From Candidatus Eisenbacteria bacterium (GTDB taxonomy: Bacteria > Eisenbacteria > RBG-16-71-46 > CAIMUX01 > JAHJDP01), in the NCBI GenBank assembly GCA_018831195.1, contig JAHJDP010000066.1:1-45905 (forward strand): 45,905 nucleotides of DNA, read 5' to 3'. A program made the position numbers and the translations under genes. Position 1 is the first letter of the stretch; each line of letters opens with the position of its first letter. The notes beneath the pieces are model-generated. The model ran no database searches, was not told where the DNA came from, and saw nothing but the letters and a program-made list of their open reading frames with translations. Of the stretch, positions 34,528 through 43,700 are shown in pieces.

Positions 34528-35985
34528 CTAATCGCCATCCCGGCACTCATCTTTCCATCGATTCTTAGCGTTTTCTGCAAACTTCTGCGCCTCGGCCGCG
34601 ACAATGTCCAACGCTCGGCCGCCATCCAACACCAGGACCGGCATCTCCCAATATTTATTCAAGACTGAGCAGACAAGGAGATAGGCCTCCCGCAACTTGG
34701 CCAGTTTCTCCTCCGTTTCGTGCACCTGTTTCTTTTCTCCCCGCGCATCGATCCGTCTTATACAAACTTCCGGAGGAACATCAAGAAAGATCACCAAGTC
34801 CGGAGTCTGCATCTGATCAAGGTGAAGTTGTTTCAAACGAATTAGTTCTGGGAACTGCCTAAAGATGGGGTCATCACGCCTTATCTTCAATGATCCCTTA
34901 GGGCCGCGTCCCGTCAGGATGGCCAGCGCTTTGGCGCAAAGTTCCTCGTTGAAATGCTCTTCCCTGTAGAGGATAGACCAGGCGGTAAGGTTTAGCAGGG
35001 GCATCCCATCCATGAAGACCGCTTCGGGCCGATACCACCGTCCCGCTTCCTTCAATAGCCGGTCGCGAAGCAGAAGCTCGGCCAGTTTTGGGATCTTATA
35101 CCTCACCAGCGACTTCGCTTGCTTTGCCTGGGCTCCGATCCATCGGCGGACCTTTTCCGTCAGGAGAGGTTGAAGATGCAGTAATTCCCGGCGCTCAAAA
35201 AGCTCCAGCCGGTCGCTGATCAGGCAGGTCCTATCCGTGGAGGAAAACGCAATAGCCATTCGACGGGACAGAGTCGATTTACCCGATCCATCAATGCCAA
35301 GCATTGCGGTCGTGAACATCCTATGCCGCTTTTCAGATCGGTGCTGGCGCGCCACCTGCGCCCGTGCATTTAGATCCTCCAAACCCCTCTGCAGGGAGAG
35401 CGTGATATCGCTGCAATCTCCCTGGAGGCGTTGGGGAGGGGCGATCGTCACATGGTTCCAAAGGGGAATAGGAAACGGAGCTTTTCTGGGGAAGGCCCTT
35501 TCGGGGCCTTCCAAGAAGGCTGGGACGACCGGGATGGACCGGTTGGCTTCAACAATTCTACCGATCCCGCTGCGGAACCCCTGCATCCGGCCCGGCTCAC
35601 CGCGGGTTCCCTCGGGGAAGATGATGATGTTCGCGCCCCTGTCGAGCGCGGCTTGGATCGCCGGGAGGGCTTTCCCGCTTTCGCCGCTTCGATCGATCCA
35701 AATCGGTTGAAAAAGAAAACTGATGATCCTGAACAAGCCATTGGACTTCGCAAAATAATCACCGGCTGCAACGGGATGGGTCCTGAGGATCTGCCGCAGA
35801 GGCAGGGCGGCGTACAGAAGCAGGGTGTCGAGGTGGCTGTTGTGGTTCGAGATGAGAATGAAACGATCCAAATCCTCCAGGTTCTCCCGCCCGCGAATAT
35901 TGATACCGAAGACCGCCCAGATGAGGGGACGCAGAACGAGAAGGTAGAGCAGAAAACGGGTGGATAGCGCCTCTTTTAACTTCAT
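34528..35985 (-). CDS. PlsC-type acyltransferase fused to a thymidylate-kinase-like P-loop domain
   Basis: In this 485-residue fusion, residues about 1-215 are an acyltransferase with SNHNSHLD (HX4D: His48, Asp53) and FPEGTRGE (124-130), the catalytic and phosphate-binding motifs of 1-acylglycerol-3-phosphate acyltransferases. Residues about 222-475 are a P-loop kinase domain of the thymidylate/nucleotide-kinase kind: LGIDGSGKSTLSRRM (Walker A 230-238), DRLELFERRELL, LVIFLDVPPEVCIRRI and VLVLDGG. Membrane contact is probably at the N-terminus (residues 8-28). What the kinase phosphorylates is unknown; fusion to an acyltransferase suggests a lipid or lipid-linked substrate. A 4-bp gap separates it from the CdsA-like gene. 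Confidence 0.82.
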   Translation of the reverse strand: MKLKEALSTRFLLYLLVLRPLIWAVFGINIRGRENLEDLDRFILISNHNSHLDTLLLYAALPLRQILRTHPVAAGDYFAKSNGLFRIISFLFQPIWIDRSGESGKALPAIQAALDRGANIIIFPEGTRGEPGRMQGFRSGIGRIVEANRSIPVVPAFLEGPERAFPRKAPFPIPLWNHVTIAPPQRLQGDCSDITLSLQRGLEDLNARAQVARQHRSEKRHRMFTTAMLGIDGSGKSTLSRRMAIAFSSTDRTCLISDRLELFERRELLHLQPLLTEKVRRWIGAQAKQAKSLVRYKIPKLAELLLRDRLLKEAGRWYRPEAVFMDGMPLLNLTAWSILYREEHFNEELCAKALAILTGRGPKGSLKIRRDDPIFRQFPELIRLKQLHLDQMQTPDLVIFLDVPPEVCIRRIDARGEKKQVHETEEKLAKLREAYLLVCSVLNKYWEMPVLVLDGGRALDIVAAEAQKFAENAKNRWKDECRDGD

Positions 35986-35989
35986 GGTC

Positions 35990-36844
35990 CTAGAGATTTC
36001 CCCAATGGAGGAACCATCGCAGATAGTGAAAGACGATGGGCGCAGGAAAGAGATAGGGTTTCAGCGAATTTAAAACAAGCCCCCGGCCCGGCTCCAGACG
36101 ATCAGGGGAGACACCGAGATCCTCCTCCATGCCCCGCAGGGTGAAATTTCCGCCGACGACGAGAATGGGAACCATGACCCCTAAAATCGCGGAATGGATC
36201 CGTGGAATTGTCGTCCAGGGTGAAACCAGTAATGTTAAAATCACCGTTACCAATGTTGCGATCATGTAACCCAGCAGCGTCTTTCCAAGCAGTAACTTTC
36301 TCAAAATCAAGTCGCACACGGCGACTGTGAAAATCAGCAACATCGCCATCCGGACCGAGAAATAGGCAAGGTAACCGATATGTCCCATGCAGTAGGCAAA
36401 CAAAAAAAGCCCCAAATCGATAGCGCCGATGGAGAAGACCGCGCCCCGGGAAACACCTCCGCCGATGGCCACCAGAAAAGGAATCAGAAGAAACGCATAG
36501 ACAGGAATGGAAATGATAAACATTCCATACCAGTTGATATGAATGAAATATGTCATAAAGGGGATTGATAGATAAGCGCCGAGAATTCCCCAACGGTCTT
36601 GGAGCCGGAAGTCGACCAAAGAAAAGTACTCGCGCAGCGCCAGGAAAGAAAAACCGGCGAAGAGCCAAATGGCGAGCCGGAACGAAATCCAATCGGCCAC
36701 ACTGAGCAGAAGGAAGAACCCCCAGAAATAGGATGTGTGCGGCGGCATGCGGAAACGCCCGCGGCTGACCGATCCGGCCAGGAGGAGCAGGGTGATGAAA
36801 GCAAAAACGCCCAGGGAAAATGGTGTCGGCGCTGCATCCAACAT
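35990..36844 (-). CDS. CdsA-like (phosphatidate cytidylyltransferase family) membrane protein, degenerate signature
   Basis: Counting from ATG 36844 it has about 284 residues (TTG 36877 would add 11); the start is uncertain. Around eight membrane helices give it the CdsA layout, and the C-terminus EEDLGVSPDRLEPGRGLVLNSLKPYLFPAPIVFHYLRWF aligns with the usual ...KRDLGVKD..PGRGG.LDR.DSL.F.AP.FF. In true CDP-diacylglycerol synthases the DRxDS acidic residues bind metal; here NSLKPY stands in their place. The SP.KTWEG motif is also not seen. It may therefore be an inactive or altered member. It leads the lipid operon. Confidence 0.68.
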   Translation of the reverse strand: MLDAAPTPFSLGVFAFITLLLLAGSVSRGRFRMPPHTSYFWGFFLLLSVADWISFRLAIWLFAGFSFLALREYFSLVDFRLQDRWGILGAYLSIPFMTYFIHINWYGMFIISIPVYAFLLIPFLVAIGGGVSRGAVFSIGAIDLGLFLFAYCMGHIGYLAYFSVRMAMLLIFTVAVCDLILRKLLLGKTLLGYMIATLVTVILTLLVSPWTTIPRIHSAILGVMVPILVVGGNFTLRGMEEDLGVSPDRLEPGRGLVLNSLKPYLFPAPIVFHYLRWFLHWGNL

Positions 36845-36969
36845 CGGCCACCAGCCTTTCTCTTGATCGACATGCAAAGTCTATTCTGAGTTCCGTCGGG
36901 AAGCAATCGATAAGAGCCGTCTGCAATGGGCGGTTAAAGGCGGGATGTGGGCGAAGGGGAGCGGGCACA

Positions 36970-37005
36970 AGAACCACCCCGGAGATTCTCCCCCGGGGTG
37001 GTTCT
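36970..37005. terminator. Strong hairpin, likely terminator
   Basis: agaaccaccccgg (36970-36982) pairs with ccggggtggttct (36993-37005), a 13-bp stem with a 10-nt loop. No clear U-tract follows on either strand. It lies about 57 bp past the end of a broken minus-strand gene and before the lipid operon. Confidence 0.6.
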
Positions 37006-37061
37006 CGCTCCAGTGTTCCGGCTCCGGTCCCTTTCGCGGCCGGACCATTTTAAGAGGACGC

Positions 37062-37361
37062 CTATTTCAGGCAAACGACTTTCTTTGTATAACTTTGATT
37101 TCGCCCCCTCAGAAGAGCAAACTTAATCAATGGGTCGAGGATCACCACATCCCATCCTTCACCCGAGATAGAGATCACTGATGAAATGATCGCTAAATCC
37201 ATGATGCAGCAAAATGCCTTCAAAAGACGCGCCGGCCGATGCCGCACGCGGCCTTCCGTCCAATCCGGCTTTCACACCTCTGTGCGGATATCCGCATCGG
37301 CGGTGCCGGCAAGGCTACCCCGCAGGAGGGCGAGCAGAAGCAAAAAAGTTATCCGTCTCAT
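37062..37361 (-). pseudogene. Frameshifted small exported protein
   Basis: From ATG 37361, after a ggggggag ribosome site, a clear signal peptide is encoded (MRRITFLLLLALLRGSLAGTADADIRTEV) and then UGA (37272-37274). A second frame continues as GVKAGLDGRPRAASAGASFEG...FSDHFISDLYLG. The first frame resumes as SGEGWDVVILDPLIKFALLRGRNQSYTKKV up to 37062. Two compensating frameshifts best explain this. The GVKAGL start and the ILDPLIKFALL segment vaguely recall small outer-membrane barrel proteins, but this is not certain. Confidence 0.6.
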
Positions 37362-37435
37362 GAAACGCTCCCCCCTGGATTACCGCTGAGTCCTTTCATA
37401 CGCGGCTCTGCGTTCCTTTTCCTTCCCGAGGCGCA

Positions 37436-37845
37436 TCAGATGCCATCGACCGTTTCTTGAAGGAATTCAGCAATCTCCGTGTTGCCGATCTTCTCAGCAT
37501 GCCTGATCTGGCATCGAAACATTTCGACTTCGGTCATCACCTTGACCTCTTCAATCTCGCGTTGGATCCGGATGATCTCATGGTGGTCTTCGGTCCCGGC
37601 CAGCGCCGCCATCAACTCGTCCAGTTTGATATCCTGCGCTTCGATCAAGGCTTGGATTTCAACCATGACGGGATGGGCCGGCGGCTTGGCGGGGGTTTCG
37701 GCCTGGTTGTTTCTGTTTCGCCGGCGGGTGCTTCCTGAGTGGCTGCTGCATCGGCCTTGATCTCGCTCCTGAGAGGGAAAAGGACCAAGATGAAGAGAAT
37801 CAGCAAGCCGACAGGGATCCGGCCATTGTTAGGTCTGAGTTTCAT
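37436..37845 (-). pseudogene. Frameshifted small exported coiled-coil protein
   Basis: Two overlapping frames make up one plausible protein. The first (37645-37845), with an aaaggagag site, has a signal peptide and a Pro/Glu-rich stretch (ATQEAPAGETETTRPKP). The second (37436-37666) continues as ETPAKPPAHPVMVEIQALIEAQDIKLDELMAAL... with charged helical repeats to the end. The second frame has no ribosome site at its ATG, so a single-base indel near 37665-37710 is likelier than two genes. A sequencing error is also possible. The full protein would be about 130 residues. Confidence 0.6.
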
Positions 37846-38165
37846 GGGGCTCTCCTTTTAGGGAACAGAGGGCCTGACCGCCTCATATCGGAGGACGAGC
37901 GATTCCCGCGAAGCGAACGGCCTTTCTGCGAAGATGATTTTTGGGGAATTTATGTTCGGTTCCCGGGAGCCATCCGTCATCGGGTACAGACGCGACACAG
38001 CGCGGTGGGAAATGACCTACCGGCCAAACCGCTCTTCTCTCACTCCCGGTGGACGGCTATGCTTATACGGTCCTCGTTTCAGCTATCAGAAGAGTTCTGG
38101 ATCCGGAGGTCTGGTTCACCGTGTCGCCCCATCCGCCCACAGATGATCCAAGGGCCCCAACGGAG
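37846..38165. other. Intergenic stretch with no recognisable gene
   Basis: Several short open frames on both strands lack ribosome sites or recognisable motifs. This stretch separates a broken minus-strand gene from a broken plus-strand sigma factor, and may hold decayed sequence. Confidence 0.4.
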
Positions 38166-38300
38166 ATGGAATCGACGAACCATCTGATCCAACGGGCACG
38201 GATAGGCGATGATACGGCCTGGCCGAGATCTGCCGCCGTTTTCTGTCGCGGAGGCAGCGCAGCCGGGGCGTTTGGGTTCGCCAAATCGATCTGATCAATC
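38166..38300 (+). pseudogene. Remnant of an ECF-type sigma factor
   Basis: From ATG 38166 (cggag before it) the frame reads MESTNHLIQRARIGDDTA, and after a single-base shift LAEICRRFLSRRQRSRG. Together these recall the start of the ECF-like sigma factors that partner Ser/Thr kinases in related bacteria (NxLIxRARxGDxxAL.EI..RFL). The rest of the domain is missing. No longer functional. Confidence 0.5.
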
Positions 38301-38463
38301 CCTCGCCGTAAGTGGCGGACAGAGCCGGCTACAAGAGCAGGAACCTCAAGGGCGGCTTCCCCATTGGTGGGCCCCCTTCCGAATTATCTTCAATAATATC
38401 ATGATCATAGTGGTTCGCTTGGCCACGCGACCCATGGGCTGTTTTAAATCTTGGGAGAAACCC

Positions 38464-38838
38464 GATGATAAGGGGACGGCTCGCGTCGATTGTTTTTTCG
38501 CCATTCTTTTAAGTCGGCTGCCGGCCGACGCACAGGTTCCGGAAGCGCAGGATTCAATTTCAGCCGCATCCTCCAAGCAGATTACCCCCGTCGATTCGCT
38601 TTCTGCGGCGGAGGAATTGACCAGCCAGCGCCAATTCGCACCCGCCGGAGATTTGCCGTTGCGCCTTCTTCCTCGCGTCGAAGAGAAGTACGGACCGGAT
38701 TCCCATGAGGCGGGCCGGGTTTTCGATCCCCTGGTCATGTGTCTCTGGCAGTTGGGCCAAAGCCAGACGGAAGAGACCATAGCCTTGGCCGACCGGGCCA
38801 TTGAGTTGAAAGAGAGGCTTTACGGGGCGGATTCATGA
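38464..38838 (+). pseudogene. Broken signal-peptide/TPR protein remnant
   Basis: ATG 38464 (ttgggag upstream) encodes a signal-peptide-like MIRGRLASIVFSPFF and then a stop; in the next frame the reading continues as LLSRLPADAQVPEAQDS... The part at 38530-38838 carries LSAAEELTSQRQFAPAGDLPLRLLPRVEEKYGPDS and ALADRAIELKERLYGADS, the helix pairs of TPR_10/TPR_12 repeats. The frame ends at 38838, whereas related proteins have many more repeats. The gene is truncated and frameshifted. Confidence 0.6.
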
Positions 38839-38918
38839 CATCTGGTGATTGGCGGTGATATCGGGTATCATGATCCTCGATAAGATGGTGACGATGCTGA
38901 TGAGTGATCGGGGGGGGC

Positions 38919-40700
38919 ATGTCGGGAAATTCAAAGGTTCATCAGCGGCGATTTTATAAACCCCGGCCGGCTCTTGTATTCATTAATATTTTTTCGATTT
39001 TAATAATTTCCGCCGGTGCGCATGCCGGCCTATCCGGACCGCTCCATGGAGTTTTGGGCCCGGGTGTTTACCAGGTTACCGGGGATATTACCGTGGAGAC
39101 GGGTTCCTCCCTCACCATCCTTCCCCCCTCCGATTTTCTCTTCAACTATGGGCTTGGATTTGAGATCGATGGCCTGCTCACAGCTGCCGGCACCGAGGCC
39201 GATAGTATACGTTTTTTACGTGCGGCCGGCGGTGAGTGGAATCTTGTTCATTTTTTGGATGCATTGGTTGACACCAGCCGGCTTGAATACTGCCGCATAT
39301 CCGGCTGCCGGTATGGAGGCGTGTTCTGCAACAATTCAAATCTCATCATTAGTCATTGTACAATTAATAACAATGAGGGTTCTTTGGGCGCCGCCATTCG
39401 CTGCCACCTGGCGCATATAACCATTCGGGATTCCGATCTGATGAACAACGTCTCCACGCACATGTCAGGCACAGGAGGTGTTCTTCTCAATGCGTCGGTA
39501 GGGATCGTCGAAGGGTGCCGGATACTCAATAATACCGGGGGTATGGTCGGAATGGGCGGCGGCGTCAAGTGCTTTGATTCGGTGGTGGCGATCCGGAATT
39601 GCCAAATAGAGGGGAATACCGGGCTTGGTGGCGGGGGTGGCCTCTATATCGGCACCTGCATCGGCGCGCGGGTTGAGGATTGTAATATTAACGGCAATCT
39701 CTCGGGTGGCGGCGGGGGGGTCTATGCCTATAATTGCAATGATCTCCTGATCGAGCGATGCCGGATTTCCGGCAATCAAGCCCACGTTGGAGCGGGAATT
39801 CGCCTTTTCAATTCTGAGTTGGGAATAGCCCGGTCTTCAATTGACGGCAATAGGGCAACGTCGAGGCTGCTGGAAGCCGGCGCCGGAGGAGGCATTTTTG
39901 CGACCGATAGCACAGCCCTGGCGCTGACGCATTGCACTATCAGCAGAAATATCGCAGAGCCCTGGGAATCGATTCCGCCGAAAGGGGCCGGCTTATACTT
40001 TTTTTATCTTGATTCAACAATAGTGAATACCAATCTTATCAATTGCATTGTCGAAGGGAATGAGGGTGGCGGGGGGCTCTACTTCGAAGACAGCACGGCC
40101 GTAATTGACGTTTCTTACAATGATTTCTGGAACAATGAGGGGGGTGATTTCGCCGGGGTTTCAGTGGATCCACAGCTGGGAATCATCACCGGCGGCAACG
40201 CCAATGACGATCCCTGTGATCTCTATTTTAACATTTTTGAGAACCCTCGGTTTGTTGACCCGGAATCGGGAAATTTTAATTTGCTTCACCAGTCACCCGC
40301 CATCGACGCCGGCGATCCCGGGTTCCCCCATGACCCGGATGGAACCATTGCGGATCAGGGCGCCTTTTGGTTCAATCAGGCCGCCGGATCGATTCCCGCT
40401 CCCTTTGATGGCATGGCGCGCCGCGCCTCCATAAAAATCTGGCCGAATCCCTTCAGCACTCGAGCTGACATTCAGTTTTCATTTGAGAGCTTCCAGAACT
40501 CCGCGGGGCAATTGGGGATCTACAATGTTCAGGGGCGGCTTATTCTCGAGTTGCCGCCTCTGAGCCGGAGCGCCGGCCTCTATGAATATTCATGGGATGG
40601 GCGGGACGGGGCGGGGAAGAAAGTTTGCGATGGCGTCTACTTCGTTCGAGGATCATGGGGACAACGGTCAGCCGGTCAAAAAGTTCTCTACTTGAGATGA
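38919..40700 (+). CDS. Secreted parallel beta-helix protein with FlgD-Ig/T9SS-like C-terminal domain
   Basis: The product is 593 residues from ATG 38919; GTG 38904 is an alternative. A signal peptide (about 10-37) is followed by a DITVETGSSLTILPPSDF start and a long right-handed beta-helix with repeated ...I..CxIxxNxxxxGGGxx... turns (NSNLIISHCTINNNEGS, VVAIRNCQIEGNTGLGGG, NDLLIERCRISGNQA), the polymorphic-membrane-protein/pectate-lyase-like fold. The last 85 residues are the sorting domain: KIWPNPFSTRADIQF, GIYNVQGRLILEL, YSWDGRDGAGKKVCDGVYFVR. No catalytic acids of a polysaccharide lyase can be pointed out. It is probably displayed on the surface. A run of seven G residues precedes the start. 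Confidence 0.82.
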   Translation: MSGNSKVHQRRFYKPRPALVFINIFSILIISAGAHAGLSGPLHGVLGPGVYQVTGDITVETGSSLTILPPSDFLFNYGLGFEIDGLLTAAGTEADSIRFLRAAGGEWNLVHFLDALVDTSRLEYCRISGCRYGGVFCNNSNLIISHCTINNNEGSLGAAIRCHLAHITIRDSDLMNNVSTHMSGTGGVLLNASVGIVEGCRILNNTGGMVGMGGGVKCFDSVVAIRNCQIEGNTGLGGGGGLYIGTCIGARVEDCNINGNLSGGGGGVYAYNCNDLLIERCRISGNQAHVGAGIRLFNSELGIARSSIDGNRATSRLLEAGAGGGIFATDSTALALTHCTISRNIAEPWESIPPKGAGLYFFYLDSTIVNTNLINCIVEGNEGGGGLYFEDSTAVIDVSYNDFWNNEGGDFAGVSVDPQLGIITGGNANDDPCDLYFNIFENPRFVDPESGNFNLLHQSPAIDAGDPGFPHDPDGTIADQGAFWFNQAAGSIPAPFDGMARRASIKIWPNPFSTRADIQFSFESFQNSAGQLGIYNVQGRLILELPPLSRSAGLYEYSWDGRDGAGKKVCDGVYFVRGSWGQRSAGQKVLYLR

Positions 40701-40720
40701 GAGCGGGGCGCCCTAATTAA

Positions 40721-40750
40721 GACCGGCTGGAGCATAGGCCCCAGCCGGTT
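40721..40750. terminator. Shared terminator hairpin between convergent genes
   Basis: accggctgg (40722-40730) pairs with ccagccggt (40741-40749), extended by a G-U pair. It lies 21 bp past the beta-helix stop and 34 bp past the stop of the opposite subtilisin gene. It can act in both directions. Confidence 0.7.
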
Positions 40751-40783
40751 CTGTCATGATTCGACTTGATGAGCTTTATAGAA

Positions 40784-43700
40784 TTACTCCAGCAACATCA
40801 TTCGCCGCGTTGCAACATGGGCGCCTGTTTGAATCCGGCAGAAGTAGATGCCTGAGGAGACCCCCTTCGCTTCCCAACGGACATTGTGTACACCCGCCTC
40901 GTACGGCCCGTCGGCCAGTGTAGCCACCCTGCGGCCGGTAATGTCAAAGACCTTTATGACAACGCTGGAAGCCTCTGGCAGGCTAAAGCTGATCGTTGTA
41001 GAGGGCTTGAAGGGATTGGGGTAGTTCTGCGAAAAGAAGAACTTTCCGGGAACGAGCTCTCTTTTCAGCGAGACGATATCGTGGTCATCCTGGACGGCTT
41101 TGCCGTTGCTGTAGCCGCGGAACGCGATCTCGTCGATGTAGACGTCGTCTGTATTGTTGCTCGCATCGCACATGAACCGCAGCTTGGCATTGGCCGGATA
41201 ATTGTACGTTCCGGCCGGTATCGAGACGACTTTATTGTAGAAGACATTGTTGGCGAATCCGGCACCCTGGACATAGGTCGCGATGGTCCGCCATGCGGAG
41301 CCATCATAATACTGAACCCAGAAATCTTCGTTGCTTTCCATACTCACCGCATAGAACCAGAATTCGACTTCCAAGTCTGTATAACCGGAAACATTGTAAC
41401 TGCCGGTGTGGTAGAACGAGGATGCGGCGCCGCTGTTATCCTGGATATTCGCGGCCCGGCTACCCTGGTGCGCATAGGTGCCGCCGGTGTAGAGCGCGCA
41501 ATCTCCGCCGCCGTCGGTGTAGCTGCCGAATCCCCCTTCGAAGTCGTCGTAGGTGATGACGGTCCAGCCTCCGCCGGTGGGTTCGGTTACGGTGATATAA
41601 TCCACTTTGACCTCGTCGTCGGAACCGCCGGCGTTGACAGCGGTCAACGTCACGGTATAGGAACCGGCCGCCGTATAGGTATGGTTCGGATTCTGCGTAC
41701 CTGATACGCCGCCGTCGCCGAAGTCCCAGCTCCAGCCGGTCGGATCGTTTGTCGATTCATCGGTGAATTCTACGAGAAGCGGATAGACACCGCTGGTCGG
41801 GGTTCCGGTGAAATCCGCGATCGGCGCCTCAGGTCCGCCGCTGCTGAAGCCGCGGAACTCGATTTCATCAATGAAAACGTCATCAGAATCGCCGCTGGCA
41901 TCGCACATGAATCGCAGCTTGGCGTTGGAGGGGTAGGCGTAAGTACCGGCCGGAATCGAAACGATCTTGTTATAGAATGTATTATTGTTGAAGTCAATCG
42001 ATCGGGCATAAGAGGCGATCGTATGCCATGTCGTTCCGTCAAAGTACTGAACCCAAAAATCCTCGGTGGTATTGTCCATACTATAGGCATAGAACCAAAA
42101 CTCGACTTCCAATGCCGTATAGCCTGAAACATTATAACCCGCGGTATGGTAGAACGATGAAGCCACACCGCTGTTATCCTGGATATCAGCCGCACGGCTG
42201 CCCTGGTGGGCATAGGTTCCGCCGGTGTAGAGCGCGCAGTCGCCGCCGCCGTCGGTGTAATTGCCAAATCCCCCTTCAAAATCGTCATAGGTAAGGACGA
42301 TCCAGCCGCCGACCGGCTCCGTGACCGCGATGTAGTCGGCCTTTGTTTCGCCGTCGGATCCGCAGCCGTTCGTCGCTGTTAAGGTCACGGTGTAGGCGCC
42401 GGCGGTTGTATAATTATGCGATGGATTCTGCTGCGTTGAGGTTCCGCCGTCACCGAAACTCCAGCTCCATGAAGTCGGCGAGCCGGTCGACTGATCGGTG
42501 AAGCTGACGGCCAAGGGGGCATCGCCGGATGTCGGGGCGCCGGTGAAGGCCGCGGTAGGAGCCACACATGGGTTCACCGTGATGTAGTCGGCCTTTGTCT
42601 CGCCGTCGGAACCGCCCGGGCCGGTCACCGTTAGTGTGACTGTATAAGTTCCAACCGTGGTGTATTGATGCGACGGATTCTGCTGCGTCGAGGCGCCGCC
42701 GTCGCCGAAGCTCCAATCCCAGGAGGCGATGCTTCCTGTGGATTGATCGGTGAAGTTTACCGTCAAAGGTTCTGTTCCTGACGTCGGAGTGCCTGTGAAG
42801 GCGGCGACCGGCGCCGGAGGCGGACCCGTGTTCACAGCATTGTATGAGTTGATGCGGCCGGCGCCCATCTTGCCGAGATAGGTTGACGAGAGATAGGCGT
42901 CGATGTTGTCGGCGCTGCTGTAGAGCTGGTTCTCGACCTGAGAGGCCGTCCAACCCGGGTTCTGCGACCAGATCAACGCGCCGACACCGGCGGCCATAGG
43001 CGTGGCCATCGAGGTGCCGCTGAGAGAGGCCCAAAAGGTGGTGTTGGGGTCGGCGTGATCATGATAGGTGGAGTAGATGCCGACGCCCGGCGCGCAAATA
43101 TCGACCCAGGTTCCATAAGTTGTAAAACTAGCCGCCGCGTCATTCGCGTCGACGGCGGCGACGGAGATACAATCGCCCCGCGCGTTGAGGTAGTCGGCTG
43201 TCTGGTTGCCGGCATTACCGGCGGCGACGAAGATCAATCCGCCGTTGTTAATGAAGTAAGTCGCGGCCGTCCCAATACCGCCTGAATTCGAGGATCCCCA
43301 GCTGCAAGAAGCGATTTTGGCGCCGTTATTGGCTGCATAGTAGAAAGCCTCGGCCGCGGCGTCCATCATGACGACGCCGTATTCCTGGCCCGAATAGTTG
43401 TACGAATAACCCATCCGGCACGCCATGATTTTGACGCCGTTTCCGCTTTCGGTTTGGGCGCCGTTGCCCCAGCCGCCGGCGACGCCGGCCATGCCGTATC
43501 CGTCATTGGTCATCATCCCGAAGATGCCGGAAGTGTGTGTGCCGTGTCCGTTAAAGTCGCGGGGATCGTTGTCTTTGGTGGTGCAATCCTCGCCGGTCCA
43601 GCAGTTGCTGACGCCGTCGATGAAATCATAGCCAATCCAGTCATCGGTGTAGCCGTTCCCGTCGTCATCAACACCCGCTGATCCGTTCTTTTCGCCCCAG

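Noticed and set aside
37272-37274. In-frame TGA after the signal peptide as a second selenocysteine codon
   Set aside because: A better coding frame (GVKAGLDGRP...) begins right after it in another phase and ends later, so two frameshifts explain the break better than read-through; no Cys position or SECIS-like hairpin fits.
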